From Diphasiastrum complanatum (taxonomy: Eukaryota; Streptophyta; Lycopodiopsida; Lycopodiales; Lycopodiaceae), in the NCBI GenBank assembly GCA_029204225.1, contig CM055113.1, positions 32,799,363 through 32,863,362 on the forward strand: a DNA stretch of 64,000 nt. Reading direction: 5' to 3'. Shown one piece after another: positions 31,490 to 42,690 of this stretch. Numbering within the stretch: position 1 is the first letter of the stretch; each line of letters starts with the position of its first letter. Both the position numbers and the translations under genes were made by a program. The notes beneath the pieces are model-generated. The model was not told the origin of the DNA, searched no databases, and saw nothing but the letters and a program-made list of their open reading frames with translations.

Positions 31490-34400
31490 TGCCAGTACTT
31501 CTTCTTCTTCAAAAATGTCAGTTTGTATATAGGTCGTGCTAAATCCGCAAAGAAGATAATAAAGATTCGATAGTAGTTCACGTGACCCATAAATACGTAA
31601 ACTCCACGAATTGTTGCTGGCGGTGGCAATTCCACAATAACTTTGATCTTAGAATAATTTGTGGCAATACCATGTCTTGATATCACATGTCCAAGCACAA
31701 CTCCGTGGGAAACGCATATTTGACATTTTTCTGAATTAAGAGAAATCTGATATTTGCAACATCTTTCAAATACTTTTTCCAATCAATCCAGGTGGTCTGT
31801 ATCTATACTATGAACTCCCAAGTTGTCCTAGTAAATTTCAAGGAATTTCTGCAGATAATCTTTAAAAGCAAATTGCATTACTCTTTGGAATGAACTTGGT
31901 GCATTACAGAGTCCAAACGGCATTGCTTTGTAAGCATAGGTGTCCCATTCTGTTGCAAAAGCGGTTTTGTGATGATCGGCAGGTGCGTCTTAACTTGGTT
32001 GTAACCACTAAATCCATCCAGAAAACTATAAGCTTCTGCTCCAGCAAGGCGATCCAAAATGCCTCAGTAAAAGGTAACGTAAAGTGATCCTTCCGCGTCA
32101 CTTTGTTCAACGCTTTGAGGTTCACACAGATTCTCAATTTCCCATTTTTCTTAGGAACAATGACAATCGGTGAAATCCATTCAGTATGCTCGATCTCATA
32201 AATGAAATCGGCGTCAAGTAGTTTTTGAAGCTCTTTCTTTATCAGATCCGCAACATTAGGATTACAATGATAGAACTTTGTAACTTTTGGAATTGCATCA
32301 AATACTAAAGGCATGGTATGTTCAATCACTGATGTCGGAATTCCCTTCAGATCTTGATAAGTCCATGCAAAGCAATCTTGATACCTAATAAGTAACGAGC
32401 GGAGTGCTTGATACTGTTCAGGAGTAAGTTGTGATCCAACTTGTACAATCTTTTCTGGTTCTCCTGGCTCAGCAAGATTCATTGGCTGCGTCTTAGTAAA
32501 CTTCTTTAGATTACGGCATGTGTTCTTCAGGTTCACGATGTGCTTTAGGTAACATGATAACCACATTATCCAGTGTATAACGTTTAAAATGCTCGGGCAT
32601 ATCATTTTGGACTACATTTGCATGTTCTTTTTCGAAAGGACTTGTCTTGGATCTTCGTTTAGCCTTCTTAGAAGGAATTGATCGTGGAGGTGATGACTTT
32701 CAAGATGATAAATCTTTCTTCAAAGGTAAAGACTTCCTAGATGATAATGTCTTACTAGAAATCTGACTTGAAGAATCATCCTCGACTTTTCCTTTGCCTT
32801 TATCCAATAAAGGTGACATTTCCTTTGAATCAATCTTTCGAGGGGGATTTTCCCATTTCAGGACCGTATTATATTGTTGCTTAGCTTGTTTCTTCGTCAT
32901 CGATCCTGTGATCCTGTCTTCCTTCAATATAATTGCTTTGAGTAGTTTGATTGTTGGTTCATCAAGAACATTACGCACTCCAAATATGGTTGGATCCATA
33001 TGATTTAGAATCTGCTCATCCGTAAGTTCTGCATTGTCATTATAAGTCAAGGCATGAATCACAGGAATGAGTTCATCCTCAATCGGATCTGGTATAGGTT
33101 CCGTTGTGAAAACATGATTGGTGTATCCAAAGTTTGATCTAATAAGGAAATCTCGCTTAAATCTGATTGATTATCTTGTTGACACATATATCTTGTTGTA
33201 CAATCAATCATTGCAAGAGCTTGATTGCAATTGACCGTATTTGTTTGAGAATCGTAATGAATTCCCAAATTTTTCTGTGGTTGGTCACAAGTGTGATATG
33301 TTGTTGACAAATTGTCATCCTCTTTTTGAACCACTGGTTTGATAGTCCAAGTTGTAGGATCAATTTTAACAGCACGTTCATGATTTTCAAAAGTGATTTT
33401 TCCGGTACCCCAGTTATGAATTATTTGCGCAACTCGTAACCATGGACGTCCCAATAGAACTCGGTAAACATTAGGCGCTTTTGGTAAGTCCATCACTACG
33501 AAAGTAATGATGAACTGTACTCTTGCAATCTTGACAGATATATCTTCCACCATTCCTTGTGGACAAACTGTTGTTTGATAGCTAGTTTAATAGCAAAAGT
33601 AGCAGGTTTGATTTTTGTAAGGCCCCATTTTGCACATAGCTTTGTAGAGATCAGGTTAACTCCTAAATCGCCATCTATCATGGCTGCTTCTTTAGGAAAT
33701 TGTCTATGTTGTATCGACAGAGTGATATTCTTTTGTTCACTTTCCCAAGCAGCTCCAACATGGAGTACTTTGTTAGATTCTTCAAATCCAGCACAAAAAA
33801 ATGGCTCTTGATGGACTTCCGGTTCTTCTTGAGCTAACTTTTGCGCTAAGACTTCTTTTGCTTTTGGCACTAACTTCAGGAACTCTCCCAATGAAATATT
33901 GATCTTACTAGACAAAATGTTCATGAGTAGTTCTGTTTGCGGTGCTTCTGGTTCAGTCATCTTGAAGGGTTCTTCAAGATGATGTAACTGATCATTCATA
34001 TCCGTATGTAAATTTCTTGAAGGCTGCAATGGTGAAGACCGAACTTCAGTTGTTGATTTAGCAGCTTCAGGCTCCTCTTCTTCTTGCAGATGTTTAATCC
34101 ACTATCTCATATTTTGATATCTTCATTTTTCTGTATTAAGATTTGGATAGACTCCCGATGTTGTTGGTGTATCGTTCAATGGTATAGAATCAGTAGGTAC
34201 TGGATCCACTACTGGTTCTTTTTGCTTTTGTGCTCTGGTGACCACCATCAAGGGTGCACTTGGTTTATTTTGAGCTACTGGTCTTTGCTTGATTGTTATC
34301 AAGTTTACAGGTGTTGTAGCTGGTGGTGGCTTCAATCTTGCTGGACAGTCTTTATAGCAATGCCCATAAAAACAGTCATGACAGAATGGTACAAATTTCT

Positions 34401-35690
34401 CTTTATTTGGACATTCTGCAACTCTGTGATTTTTTCCACATGCAAAGCATCCAAGTGATGCTCTGGTCCAATTTCTAAAAGCTTGTTGTTGAGCGACAGC
34501 ATAAATGGCATACTATTTTGAAGATCCACCTTCCTGATCATTACCATAGTTCCATTGTTCAGCACTTCCATAAGGTTCTTGTTCCATCAAATTGGCAGGA
34601 GGAGCGGAGTTCTTTGGTGGGACAGGTAAAGCTAAATGTTCCGGATATCCAAGAGCAGATTGTCGCGGTCTTACTGCTGGATTACCATCATATTGTGGTT
34701 CTCAATATCCCATCTGGACATACCGTTGTTGAATTATCTGAGGGTTGAAGTTGCAAAAAGCAGTCTCACGATCAGATGAATTACACATATGGCAAACACT
34801 GAGTTCCATTCATTTTTTCAATTGAGGACACTCGTCCATTGTGTGATTTCCTAACACCAGACATTTTCCCTGGTAGGAAAAGTCTTTGCAAGCTTTCCAG
34901 GTTCCTTGTTTGCTTTCCCGTGGAAATTTTCCAATGCTTTGATCTTCTCATCAAATTGCAATTGCAACTTTTCCATCTGTTTCTGCTAGTTCTTCCCAAG
35001 TTTCTCAAACTCATTGAGCATCATTTTTGCAGTAGCATTGGCATTCGTTGATGCAATAGTGGTGGCTGTCATAGTAGTCTCTGCCCTGCTGTATAAGACA
35101 ACATACTAATATTTGGCTCCTCATCTGAATCTTCATCCTCCTCTCGAATTGCATCGTCCATAGCATTTTGCAAGAGTGCATACTCATTATGGCGTTTCAA
35201 CTCACGTCTAATCCGTTTAGGTAGACCTGACAAAAACCACATAATCATGGTATTTTCGTTAATCAGCTCAGGTTCACATTCAGATCTATGACGTTTCACC
35301 CGTTCAATGTAATATCGAACAATTTCTCGCTTTCCCATTTTAATTTCACTTAAAAGTAGGAAAGGGTCTTTCATAAACTTTCGCGGTTTGAACCGTGTGA
35401 TAAGGGCTCGCTTAACAACCTCCTACTCTGTACGCTCAGTTTCGTCTTGGTTATAGTACCAATCTTGTGTTGCGCCTGTTAAGGCCATAGGAAATAGCTT
35501 AAGTTTATTTTGAGGATAAATCTCACCATAGACTTCACAGGATTCAGCATAGATCTGAAGAAATCTAACTGGATCTATTAGTCCAATATATTTGGGTAGA
35601 TCCAAACGGGGTGCTCTTCTAACAATAATTGGATTGACTTCCTGTGGAGCACCTCCAGGAGCAGCTGCAGGGTCAACCATCTTTACAAAT
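31490..35690 (-). pseudogene. Gypsy (Ty3) polyprotein remnant: gag, zinc knuckles, protease, reverse transcriptase
   Basis: Read on the minus strand. Gag at 35680-35069: RLDLPKYIGLIDPVRFLQIY, LPKRIRRELKRHNEY. Two CCHC knuckles near 34452-34345: CFACGKNHRVAEC and CHDCFYGHCYKDC, both CX2CX3HX4C. Protease region at 33.9-33.4 kb with AAMIDGDLGVNLISTKLC. RT at 32.6-31.5 kb: IYEIEHTEWISPIVIVPKK, ICVNLKALNKVTRKD, then, past breaks, EKCQICVSHGVVLGHVIS and MGHVNYYRIFIIFFADLARP. The catalytic YxDD reads Y-stop-DN, so the enzyme is dead. Frames are split by at least six stops or shifts. RNase H and integrase are missing because the element is cut at about 31490 by the coiled-coil/LTR insertion. Confidence 0.85.
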
Positions 35691-36003
35691 TTAGATTAAG
35701 CAGACAATGAGATTGGATCTAGATTTTTTAATCACAACTATCTTAAATCAGATTTGCTAGATCTATTCCATTTTTCAAGAATCTGATTCTATATCATGAA
35801 AAAGTTTTCGAGATTCGATCAATCGATACTTCTCAAAAATGATAAATCTCTCATAATCCAACTCAAAATATATCAGATTTGATCCAAATTTTGACAGAGA
35901 CTTAATCTGAAAAATCAAAAACTTAAAATAGGTCTGGCGAAGGTTCACTAGGCAAAGATTGGCTCGGCTAAGGTTCACTAGTGCTATTTTGGGCAAAAAA
36001 AAC

Positions 36004-36700
36004 TCTCTGATAAAATTTTTTTCTTATGATTTGTTGGAAAATAACCTTCGTCGACCTCTCAGGTGAAAGATCTGACATTCATCAATCCATTTTTGAAGAG
36101 AACCAATCTGCTTTATTGAAATGAGGGAATGAACATGAGGAGCAACTCGAGTTGGTCCCTTCTTATAGTAGAGAGGAGGACCCTGGCCTCTAAATCCTAT
36201 TGGTCCAGTCTTGCCTCTCTTTTTATTCAAATTTAAAAAAGTGTGAGAACCATCAAAATTGGACGGAAACCCAATTTTATTCACTAACTTGACATTTAGG
36301 CCCTGTGACATTAAAATTCCCGCAAAAAGGCTTAAAGTCCTTTATTGACTTTTAACTAATCAATCAAATTACACACGCAGGGTGCCAAATCCCTCTCACT
36401 TATCAACTATGGTTAGGGTTGCCTTGGGATCCGCAAACCCTCCAACAGAGTTATTATAATTCTGAACGTGTTTTCTAGAATGAGCTCCCACGTCATCAGA
36501 TGACGTATACAAATTAAGGAGATAAAGAGGCGATGATGGCATCAAAGGCAAACACACCTTGCCTTTCATGCAACAAAAAGAGCTTTTTCTTTCTGCTTTC
36601 CATCTTAGGGCCGAACAATGACCGCACACAAACTCCATCTCTCCAAGATCATGGCATGCTGGTGTTTGAAGCAATCTAGCTACTTCAAAATGATCCCATC
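36004..36700 (-). mobile_element. Probable primer site and 5' LTR part of the minus-strand gypsy element
   Basis: On the minus strand TTTTATCAGAGAG (about 36018-36004) resembles a degraded iMet primer site (TGGTATCAGAG) and lies about 330 bp before the gag start. The region beyond (36.02-36.7 kb) would be the 5' LTR. Its outer end was not found. The frames at 36024-36311 and 36396-36788 lie in this LTR-like sequence and show no domain. Confidence 0.4.
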
Positions 36701-36789
36701 TAGAGTGTGAGACTTCTGTGACTACGGGGTTTTGCGAAGACAAAATCAAGGTCCGATGTCTTCGCTTAGCTTGGTACCTAAGATTCAAC

Positions 36790-37200
36790 CTTCAACTCCT
36801 AGCAGATCTGGATTCTACTTTTGGAGTCCTATATGATGGGTAATTACGCACATGCTCGAGTGTAACAAACAATGTTGTCGTAGAGTCTACCCCCTCCATA
36901 ACATCAACATTGGACATTGAATCCAATGTAATATGCGTAATCGATCCTACACCCAATATATAAGTCTCTCTTTTGATATCATCATGGGATGTCAAATGTG
37001 AATCCTCCTATTCAACCTGAATGGTAAATTGCAAAGCCTTGGCTTTACGTTTTGCCATATACCTACGACGAATCCTCCTCTTCCTCTCACTTCTGGATTC
37101 CGCTTCAAGAGTCAAATATGAAAGATTACTACGAACATGTTCGGGTGTAACCAACTCTACCCTCTCCGTTGTTACCCCTATCTCAGATGACCTAAACTAG
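36790..37200 (-). pseudogene. Unrecognised basic reading frame with an internal duplication
   Basis: Minus strand: SSEIGVTTERVELVTPEHVR, SNLSYLTLEAESRSERKRRI, RRRYMAKRKAKALQFTIQVE, a TAG, then LTSHDDIKRETYILGVGSIT and LFVTLEHVRNYPSYRTPKVE ending SRSARS. The segments LVTPEHVRSNLSYLTLEAESRSER and FVTLEHVRNYPSYRTPKVESRSAR are clearly related, so the protein has two repeats of about 70 residues. The RKRRIRRRYMAKRKAK cluster could be a nuclear signal. Family unknown. Confidence 0.4.
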
Positions 37201-37209
37201 GTGGATGGA

Positions 37210-37540
37210 CTCCTACAATCTGATGAAAATGCACTACTTCAGACTAGGTACCAAAACTAGCAGGCATTTAACTCCACATTAGGCACATAGATTTGATCAA
37301 ATGAACCAAAGTAAAGTATAGCAAGCTTCTCATACCTGTAAACAAGTTCAGCACCTTCCAATCCAAGCAATTAATGCATAAAAACACTCACATCCAATAG
37401 CTAAAACTCCACCAAAAGACAATGATGATAGAAGTGAAAAACCTCGATTTTTCTTGATAATTTGATGCAGATTCCATCATGTATAATGAGTGGAATGACA
37501 CTTGATCTGATCACTTTGAACTCCTCAAGAAACCTCTTGA
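37210..37540. other. No feature recognised
   Basis: AT-rich sequence between the basic reading frame and the copia fragment. It may include the 3' tail or LTR of the minus-strand copia piece, but no ends were seen. Confidence 0.35.
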
Positions 37541-37541
37541 T

Positions 37542-38010
37542 TCATAGTACTTCCTTGGTTGTGGTTGTTAGAGCCTTGTACTCGGCCTTGGTTGATGAAA
37601 GAGATATTGTTTCTTGCTTCTTTGATAGCCAAGAAACCACACCTTCTCCAATGTAAGTTGCAAAGGCACTTGTTGACTTTCTATCTTTCTTGTCCCCTGC
37701 AAAATTTGAATCACTAAAAGCATGCAAGTTAATGGATTCACCTCTATAAAGGATCCCAAAATCTAGTGTGCTCGAGATGTATCTCAATATTCTTTTGGCA
37801 CATTTCCAATGGATAACTAATGGATCTTGCATATTTTGACTAAGCTTGCAAACACTATAGAAAAGATCAGGTCTTGTTATGGTTATCCACATTAAGGAGC
37901 CAATAAGTTGCCTATAAAGAGTGATGTCCTTGAAGGATCTTTCATCCTCTTTATTGGTCACTTTTATATCATGCTCCATAGGAGTCTCTACATGCTTGCA
38001 TCCATGCATG
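37542..38010 (-). pseudogene. Copia reverse transcriptase end and RNase H
   Basis: Minus strand: HVETPMEHDIKVTNKEDERS, YRQLIGSLMWITITRPDLFY, WKCAKRILRYISSTLDFGIL, LHAFSDSNFAGDKKDRKSTS, VVSWLSKKQETISLSSTKAE. This is the standard copia RNase H block and it is largely open. Its upstream part is replaced at about 38010 by the LTR of a plus-strand copia element, so RT proper is missing. The open frame extends antisense into that LTR, but those residues are not part of the protein. Confidence 0.85.
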
Positions 38011-38500
38011 TTAAATACAAGAGAGAAAAAGTAGGAGCTATTTTTGGTAATTTTTGCATTGTTGAGGGATCTCCAAGATGCAAACCATCCACCAAAATTA
38101 GCATTAGGGATAGGTTTAGTGCTACTCATACCTGCCCAAAACCGTGATGGATCATGTATATATAGGTGATGATATCTCACCAAAATCAATCAAGCAATTT
38201 CATGATTTTTCTCTCATAATGGTGCAATTGTTCTCTATGTTTATAATTGTTTGAGTTCTTGTGATTCCTAATGATTATAGTATTGAATGTAGGTCTGGTG
38301 TATAGTACTCAGACTGTGGGAGACCATACTTTCACACGTGTGAAGGCTTCTTCAAGGATTTGGGCCATTTAGTGAGGTTCAAGCATAGATTTTCGATGAA
38401 TTTTGATGGTTCAAGTTGTGCTAATCTTATGAGATCATAATCTATTGTTTCCCTCATCATTTCAAGTGTTTTAGGATCCTTATTTTCTATAATTTTAACA
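38010..38500 (+). mobile_element. 3' part of a copia 5' LTR
   Basis: 38015-38218 is closely similar to 61063-61275 (ACAAGAGAGAAAAAGTAGGA through CAATCAAGCAATTTCATGA), which lies in the 3' LTR region of another copia piece. The LTR ends TTTTAACA at 38500, directly before a primer site. Its left end is lost at the junction with the minus-strand copia RNase H. Confidence 0.75.
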
Positions 38501-38512
38501 TGGTATCAGAGC
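38501..38512 (+). other. Primer binding site (initiator Met tRNA)
   Basis: TGGTATCAGAGC directly after the LTR end. About 800 bp of leader without a gene separates it from the gag start at 39312. Confidence 0.85.
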
Positions 38513-39311
38513 CTAAAGGCTAAAATGAGCTAAATCCTTGTATTTCATTCAATTTTATCACAATTTTTTATCTAAATCTTGTGTAGATTGGAGCTTAGCA
38601 TCTACCATTGATTCTAGAACTCAAAGTGAGTCAATTACATTGTATATTGGTGTTGTGTGACTTCATTTTCAGGTGTTTGGGTCTCTAAAACCAGAGGTAA
38701 AGTTGAATTCAATTCACATTACCAAGATAGCAAGATTTGCTTGCTCCAAGCATTGATTTCTAAGTGAGTTTTGGAGGTGATTTCATAGAGGAGGCTTTCT
38801 AGCATTCAAGGAGAGGAATGATCAAAGATTTGGGGACTCTTCAAGGTTGTTCTAAGGTGTAAAGGACACCTTCTAAAGTGATTTAGATTCAGTCCAACCA
38901 TTGCTCGACTTATGCATCAAATTAGATCAATTTTTCATCAATTTTGATTAATTTTTGCTTGTGATTGGATAGTAGATTGTGTTGCATCCTCATTAAGTTC
39001 CATTTAGATCTTTTACAAGTGATTTTGGAAGTATATTAGGTTGCTGAAATTCACTCTTGATCAGATCATTTAGAAGCTTTTATGTTCTTTATAGAAAGAG
39101 GGGCAATTCTACTAGTATTATCTACTTCAATCAAGCAAGTGCATTGTTTCTAGTATGCTATGATTTGATTCTGTTAAAGACCATTCTTAGATCTTTATAG
39201 GAAGTCTATTACTGATTTTTTCAGGTCCCTAAGAAGTGGGATAAGGTAGATCTTCAATCAAATCAATAGAAGTAACCTTCATTTGTGTCAAGTCCTTGAT
39301 TAGGAGACTAG

Positions 39312-39722
39312 ATGGCATCTTTAAATGCATATCTTTTGGATACTAATGAAAGGCTCAACAAAACTAACTATTCCATATGGAAAGTTAGAATGGAATCCAT
39401 CATGATCATGCAAGATCTGATGGAGATTGTAAATGGTAAGGAGGGTGAACCTATTCATCCTCAAGAAAAAGCCAAATACATCAAGAAGTGCAATGTTGCA
39501 CTACATTGCATAAAAATGAATGTTGCAAATGAACTCTTAAGAGAGGTAGGAGATTGCACTTTAGCTCAAGATGCTTGGGAGACTTTGCAAAAGGTCTATG
39601 AATCCAAGAACCAAACTAGGATGTTAGCTTTGAAGAATCAAATCTATAGAAGGTATCAAAAGAAAGGAGAGAGTGCACATACTTTTGTCTTAAGAGTAAA
39701 GGAATTGAACAAAGAGCTAGCC
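39312..39722 (+). pseudogene. Copia gag N-terminal part (UBN2-type)
   Basis: Starts MASLNAYLLDTNERLNKTNY and continues SIWKVRMESIMIMQDLMEIV, DAWETLQKVYESKNQTRML and FVLRVKELNKELA. This is the plant copia gag pattern (N-x-x-W, W-x-x-L, R). At about 39723 the frame passes without a stop into gypsy reverse transcriptase (MMNDLLRPHLGKF). The open reading frame is thus a copia-gypsy chimera created by rearrangement, not a working protein. Confidence 0.85.
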
Positions 39723-42200
39723 TTCAAGATGATGAACGATCTTCTTCGTCCACATCTAGGGAAGTTTGTGGTTGTATTCCTAGATACTATTCTCATCTAC
39801 AAGAGGAAACTTCAGAAGCATTTGAGTCATCTCAAGACTGTCCTAGATATTCTCAGGCGAGATAAACTTTATGCTAAGGAATGTAAATGTGAGTTCTTTA
39901 AGCATGAGTTGTTGTAACTCGGTCATAAGATCACCCATAGTGGGTTGGAGATTGATGAGAGTGGCCTATACCAAAGACGGTTAGAGAAGTTAAATCTTTT
40001 CTCGGTTTTACAGTTTTCTTTCATAAATCAATTGAAGATTATGCAAAAGTGACAACACCTTTGAATAATTTGACTAAAGACATAGTTAACAAAAAGAAAA
40101 AGAGAGATCAACCTAGTGAGCCTATTGAGTGGAATGATGAATTGAACCAATGCTTTGAGAAATTCAAGCAAATGGTTGCTTCAGCTCCTATTTTACACAT
40201 CGTGAATCTTGATATACCTTACATTGTGAAAACTGGTGCAAGTGATTCGGCGATAGGGGCAATTCTTCTACAGGATGATAGGCCGGTAGCGTTTGAAAGC
40301 AAGAAACTCATGGGGCCTCAGTGGCGTTATACAACTCAGGAGAAAGAATTATTTGATGTGATTCATGCACTTAAAACTTGGAGGCATTACCTATATGGTA
40401 GTCAGTTTATAGTGTATACAAGTCATCAGTCTCTGAAATACTTTTGTAATCAAAATGATTTGAGGGGTCATAAGGCTTGTTGGACTGAGCTTATGCAAGA
40501 ATTTTATTATGAGATCTAATATATCAAGGCCAGCTCTAGCCAAGTTGCAGATGCGCTTAGTCAGATTGGTGAATTAAATGAACTTTCATTCACCCAGATT
40601 TCCATTGATCTATAGTTGCGGATGTGCTTAGTCAGATTGGTCAATTAAATGAACTTTCATTCACCTAGATTTCCACTGATCTATATATTTCGTTGAGAGG
40701 AAAGTGTGAATCAGATTCTTATTTTGGTCCCATCTGGAAGATGGTGGAGACAGGAAAAAATGAGAATGGAATAGAAATTTACTCAAAGAGTTCTCAGGGT
40801 CCTAGGAAAGATAAGAAGATAGCGAAACAGTTCTCTATCTGAGAGGTGATTTGCTATGTTGGAATGGAAAAATTTGCATACCAGTGGATGATGAGTTAAA
40901 GAAGAGATTCTTTATGAGTGTCATGACGTTCCCTGTGCAAGTCATCCGGGTATATACAGGACTTTGGACTTGGTCAGGAGAGAGTTTTATTGGCCAAAAC
41001 TCAAGCCATTTGTTGAGTCTTATGTAATTTAAGTGTAGACCTTGTCAGTTAGCCAAAGGTGAACACTTAAAGACTAGAGAGTTGTTACATCCCCTAGATA
41101 TCCCTCAAAAACGATGGGAAAGTATATCTATGGATTTTGTGGTTGGGCTTCCAAAGATCCAGCGCCAAAATGATTCTATTTGGGTTGTGGTGGACAGGTT
41201 GACAAAGTTAGCTACTAATTTTATACCAGTCAAGTCAACTACTAAGGTTTCAAATTTAGCCCAGATCTTTGTGGAAAGATTATTTAGGCTTTATGGACTA
41301 CCAAGTGATATAGTTAGTGATAGAGATCCTAAATTTACAGGTCATTTTTGGTCAATTATGTTCCATAAGCTTGAGACCTCACTTAGTTTTAGTTCTTCTG
41401 ATCATCTTGAATCAGATGGCCAAACTGAGAGAGCTAATCGGACTATGGAGGATATGTTGAGAACGTATGTGTCTCACAAGAAATCTCAGTGGGAAGATTA
41501 CGTTCTTTTAATTGAGTTTGTTTTAAACATTAGGAAACATTCTGCTACTGGTTGTAGTCTGTTTACGCTGATGTACAATTTTCAACCTAGATCTCCGATA
41601 AATGTGGAGACAAAGTCTATTAAGATCCCAAAAGTTGCAGATTTCTTGCATGATATGCATGAAATGTTGCAAGTGGCTCGTGATTGTATCCGGAGTGCTC
41701 AGGATATAGCTAAGCACTATGCCAATCTTAAGAGGTCTCCCAGAGATTTTAAAGTTGATGACTGGGTATATATTAGAGTACCTAAGAATTCTAAGACTGC
41801 GTATGGGAAAGCATTATAAATTGTCTACGAGATGTTGTGGACCATTTCGGATAATAAAAAAAATTGGTTCTTTAGCTTACGAACTAGATTTTCAAAACAA
41901 GTCTACAGCTCACTTTGTGTTTCATGTAAGCCATCTAGAATTAAGTTTACATGAAGGTGACATAGTGGGTTCAGAGGAAGATCTTACCCATTTGGAGGAC
42001 TTATTGTAGAGTGCTCCTTTGGAACAGGAAAAAGTAATCAGAACCAGAGATAAATAATTGAGAAATCATTCTATCTCTGAGTGCTTGATCAGCTGGAAGG
42101 GACAGACTGAGGATGATGATTCGTGAGAACGGGTTGAAAGCATAAAAAGAAATTTCCCTAGGTTTCACTTCTAGAGATAGAAGTGGTTCAAGGGGGGAAG
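39723..42200 (+). pseudogene. Gypsy RT end, RNase H, integrase and C-terminal domain
   Basis: RT end: MMNDLLRPHLGKFVVVFLDT, AKECKCEFFKHELL. RNase H at 40049-40519: IVKTGASDSAIGAILLQDDR, RYTTQEKELFDVIHALKTWR; the catalytic Asp of T-D-ASD reads Gly and the VYTSHQSLK Asp reads Ser, so the enzyme is dead. Integrase at 41082-41819 keeps the D,D,E residues: SMDFVVGLPKIQ, SDRDPKFTGHF and ERANRTMEDML. After a +1 shift near 41790 the C-terminal part reads CCGPFRIIKKIGSLAYELDF and FHVSHLELS. Stops and shifts separate the blocks. The zinc-binding part of integrase is decayed (about 40.9-41.05 kb). Confidence 0.85.
40545..40686. repeat. 71-bp tandem duplication inside the gypsy element
   Basis: TTGCAGATGCGCTTAGTCAG at 40545 recurs as TTGCGGATGTGCTTAGTCAG at 40616, with near identity over 71 bp. 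It breaks the polyprotein between RNase H and integrase. Confidence 0.85.
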
Positions 42201-42202
42201 AA

Positions 42203-42690
42203 TGTTATGTCCATGTCCTATATAAGGGAGTCGGAATAATTCTTGACATGGATAGCAAGTCACTCCAATTGTATGTGATTATTAGTTATGCTATGTCACT
42301 CCGGACATGGTCATATCAAGTAATTGATAATCATATGAGGGCCCAACCCTATAATTGGACATGAAAGCACATGCATAGTGAAGACTGTTATAATGCAAAA
42401 ATAGGAGGTCAATAGCTCAATTTAGGTTGCATGGAAATCCTAGGAGAAATGTTTTCTCTCTCTTGGAGAGAATATATCCATTGGAAACTTGTCCATCCTC
42501 TATTATGAATTCTGATTCTTGAGCCAATTTCTCCTCTCCTCTTTTGTGTTCTTTATTATGGCTTGGGGGTGGATTGGTGAGGGTATTGACTAGCCTCTCC
42601 ATATTGGTTGGGTGGTTCATGCTCCACAAGTGTCCTTTTGGTTTGCATGTGACAAGATTGAGGAAGATCGTCACTTAGTGATCCTAATGA
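42203..42690 (+). mobile_element. Gypsy polypurine tract and 3' LTR
   Basis: AAGGGGGGAAGAA (42190-42202) is a polypurine tract followed by TGTTATGTCCATGTCC. A related LTR start, TGTTATGTCCATGATC, occurs at about 55872. The right end near 42690 is set by the start of unrelated transposase-like sequence on the other strand and is approximate. Confidence 0.65.

Noticed and set aside
37542-38189. A 215-residue copia protein as one unit
   Set aside because: The first 60 or so residues are antisense to a plus-strand copia LTR; only the part below about 38010 is copia RNase H.
39312-39917. A genuine 201-residue copia-gypsy fusion protein
   Set aside because: The open frame crosses a rearrangement junction between two retroelement families; both parts are truncated.
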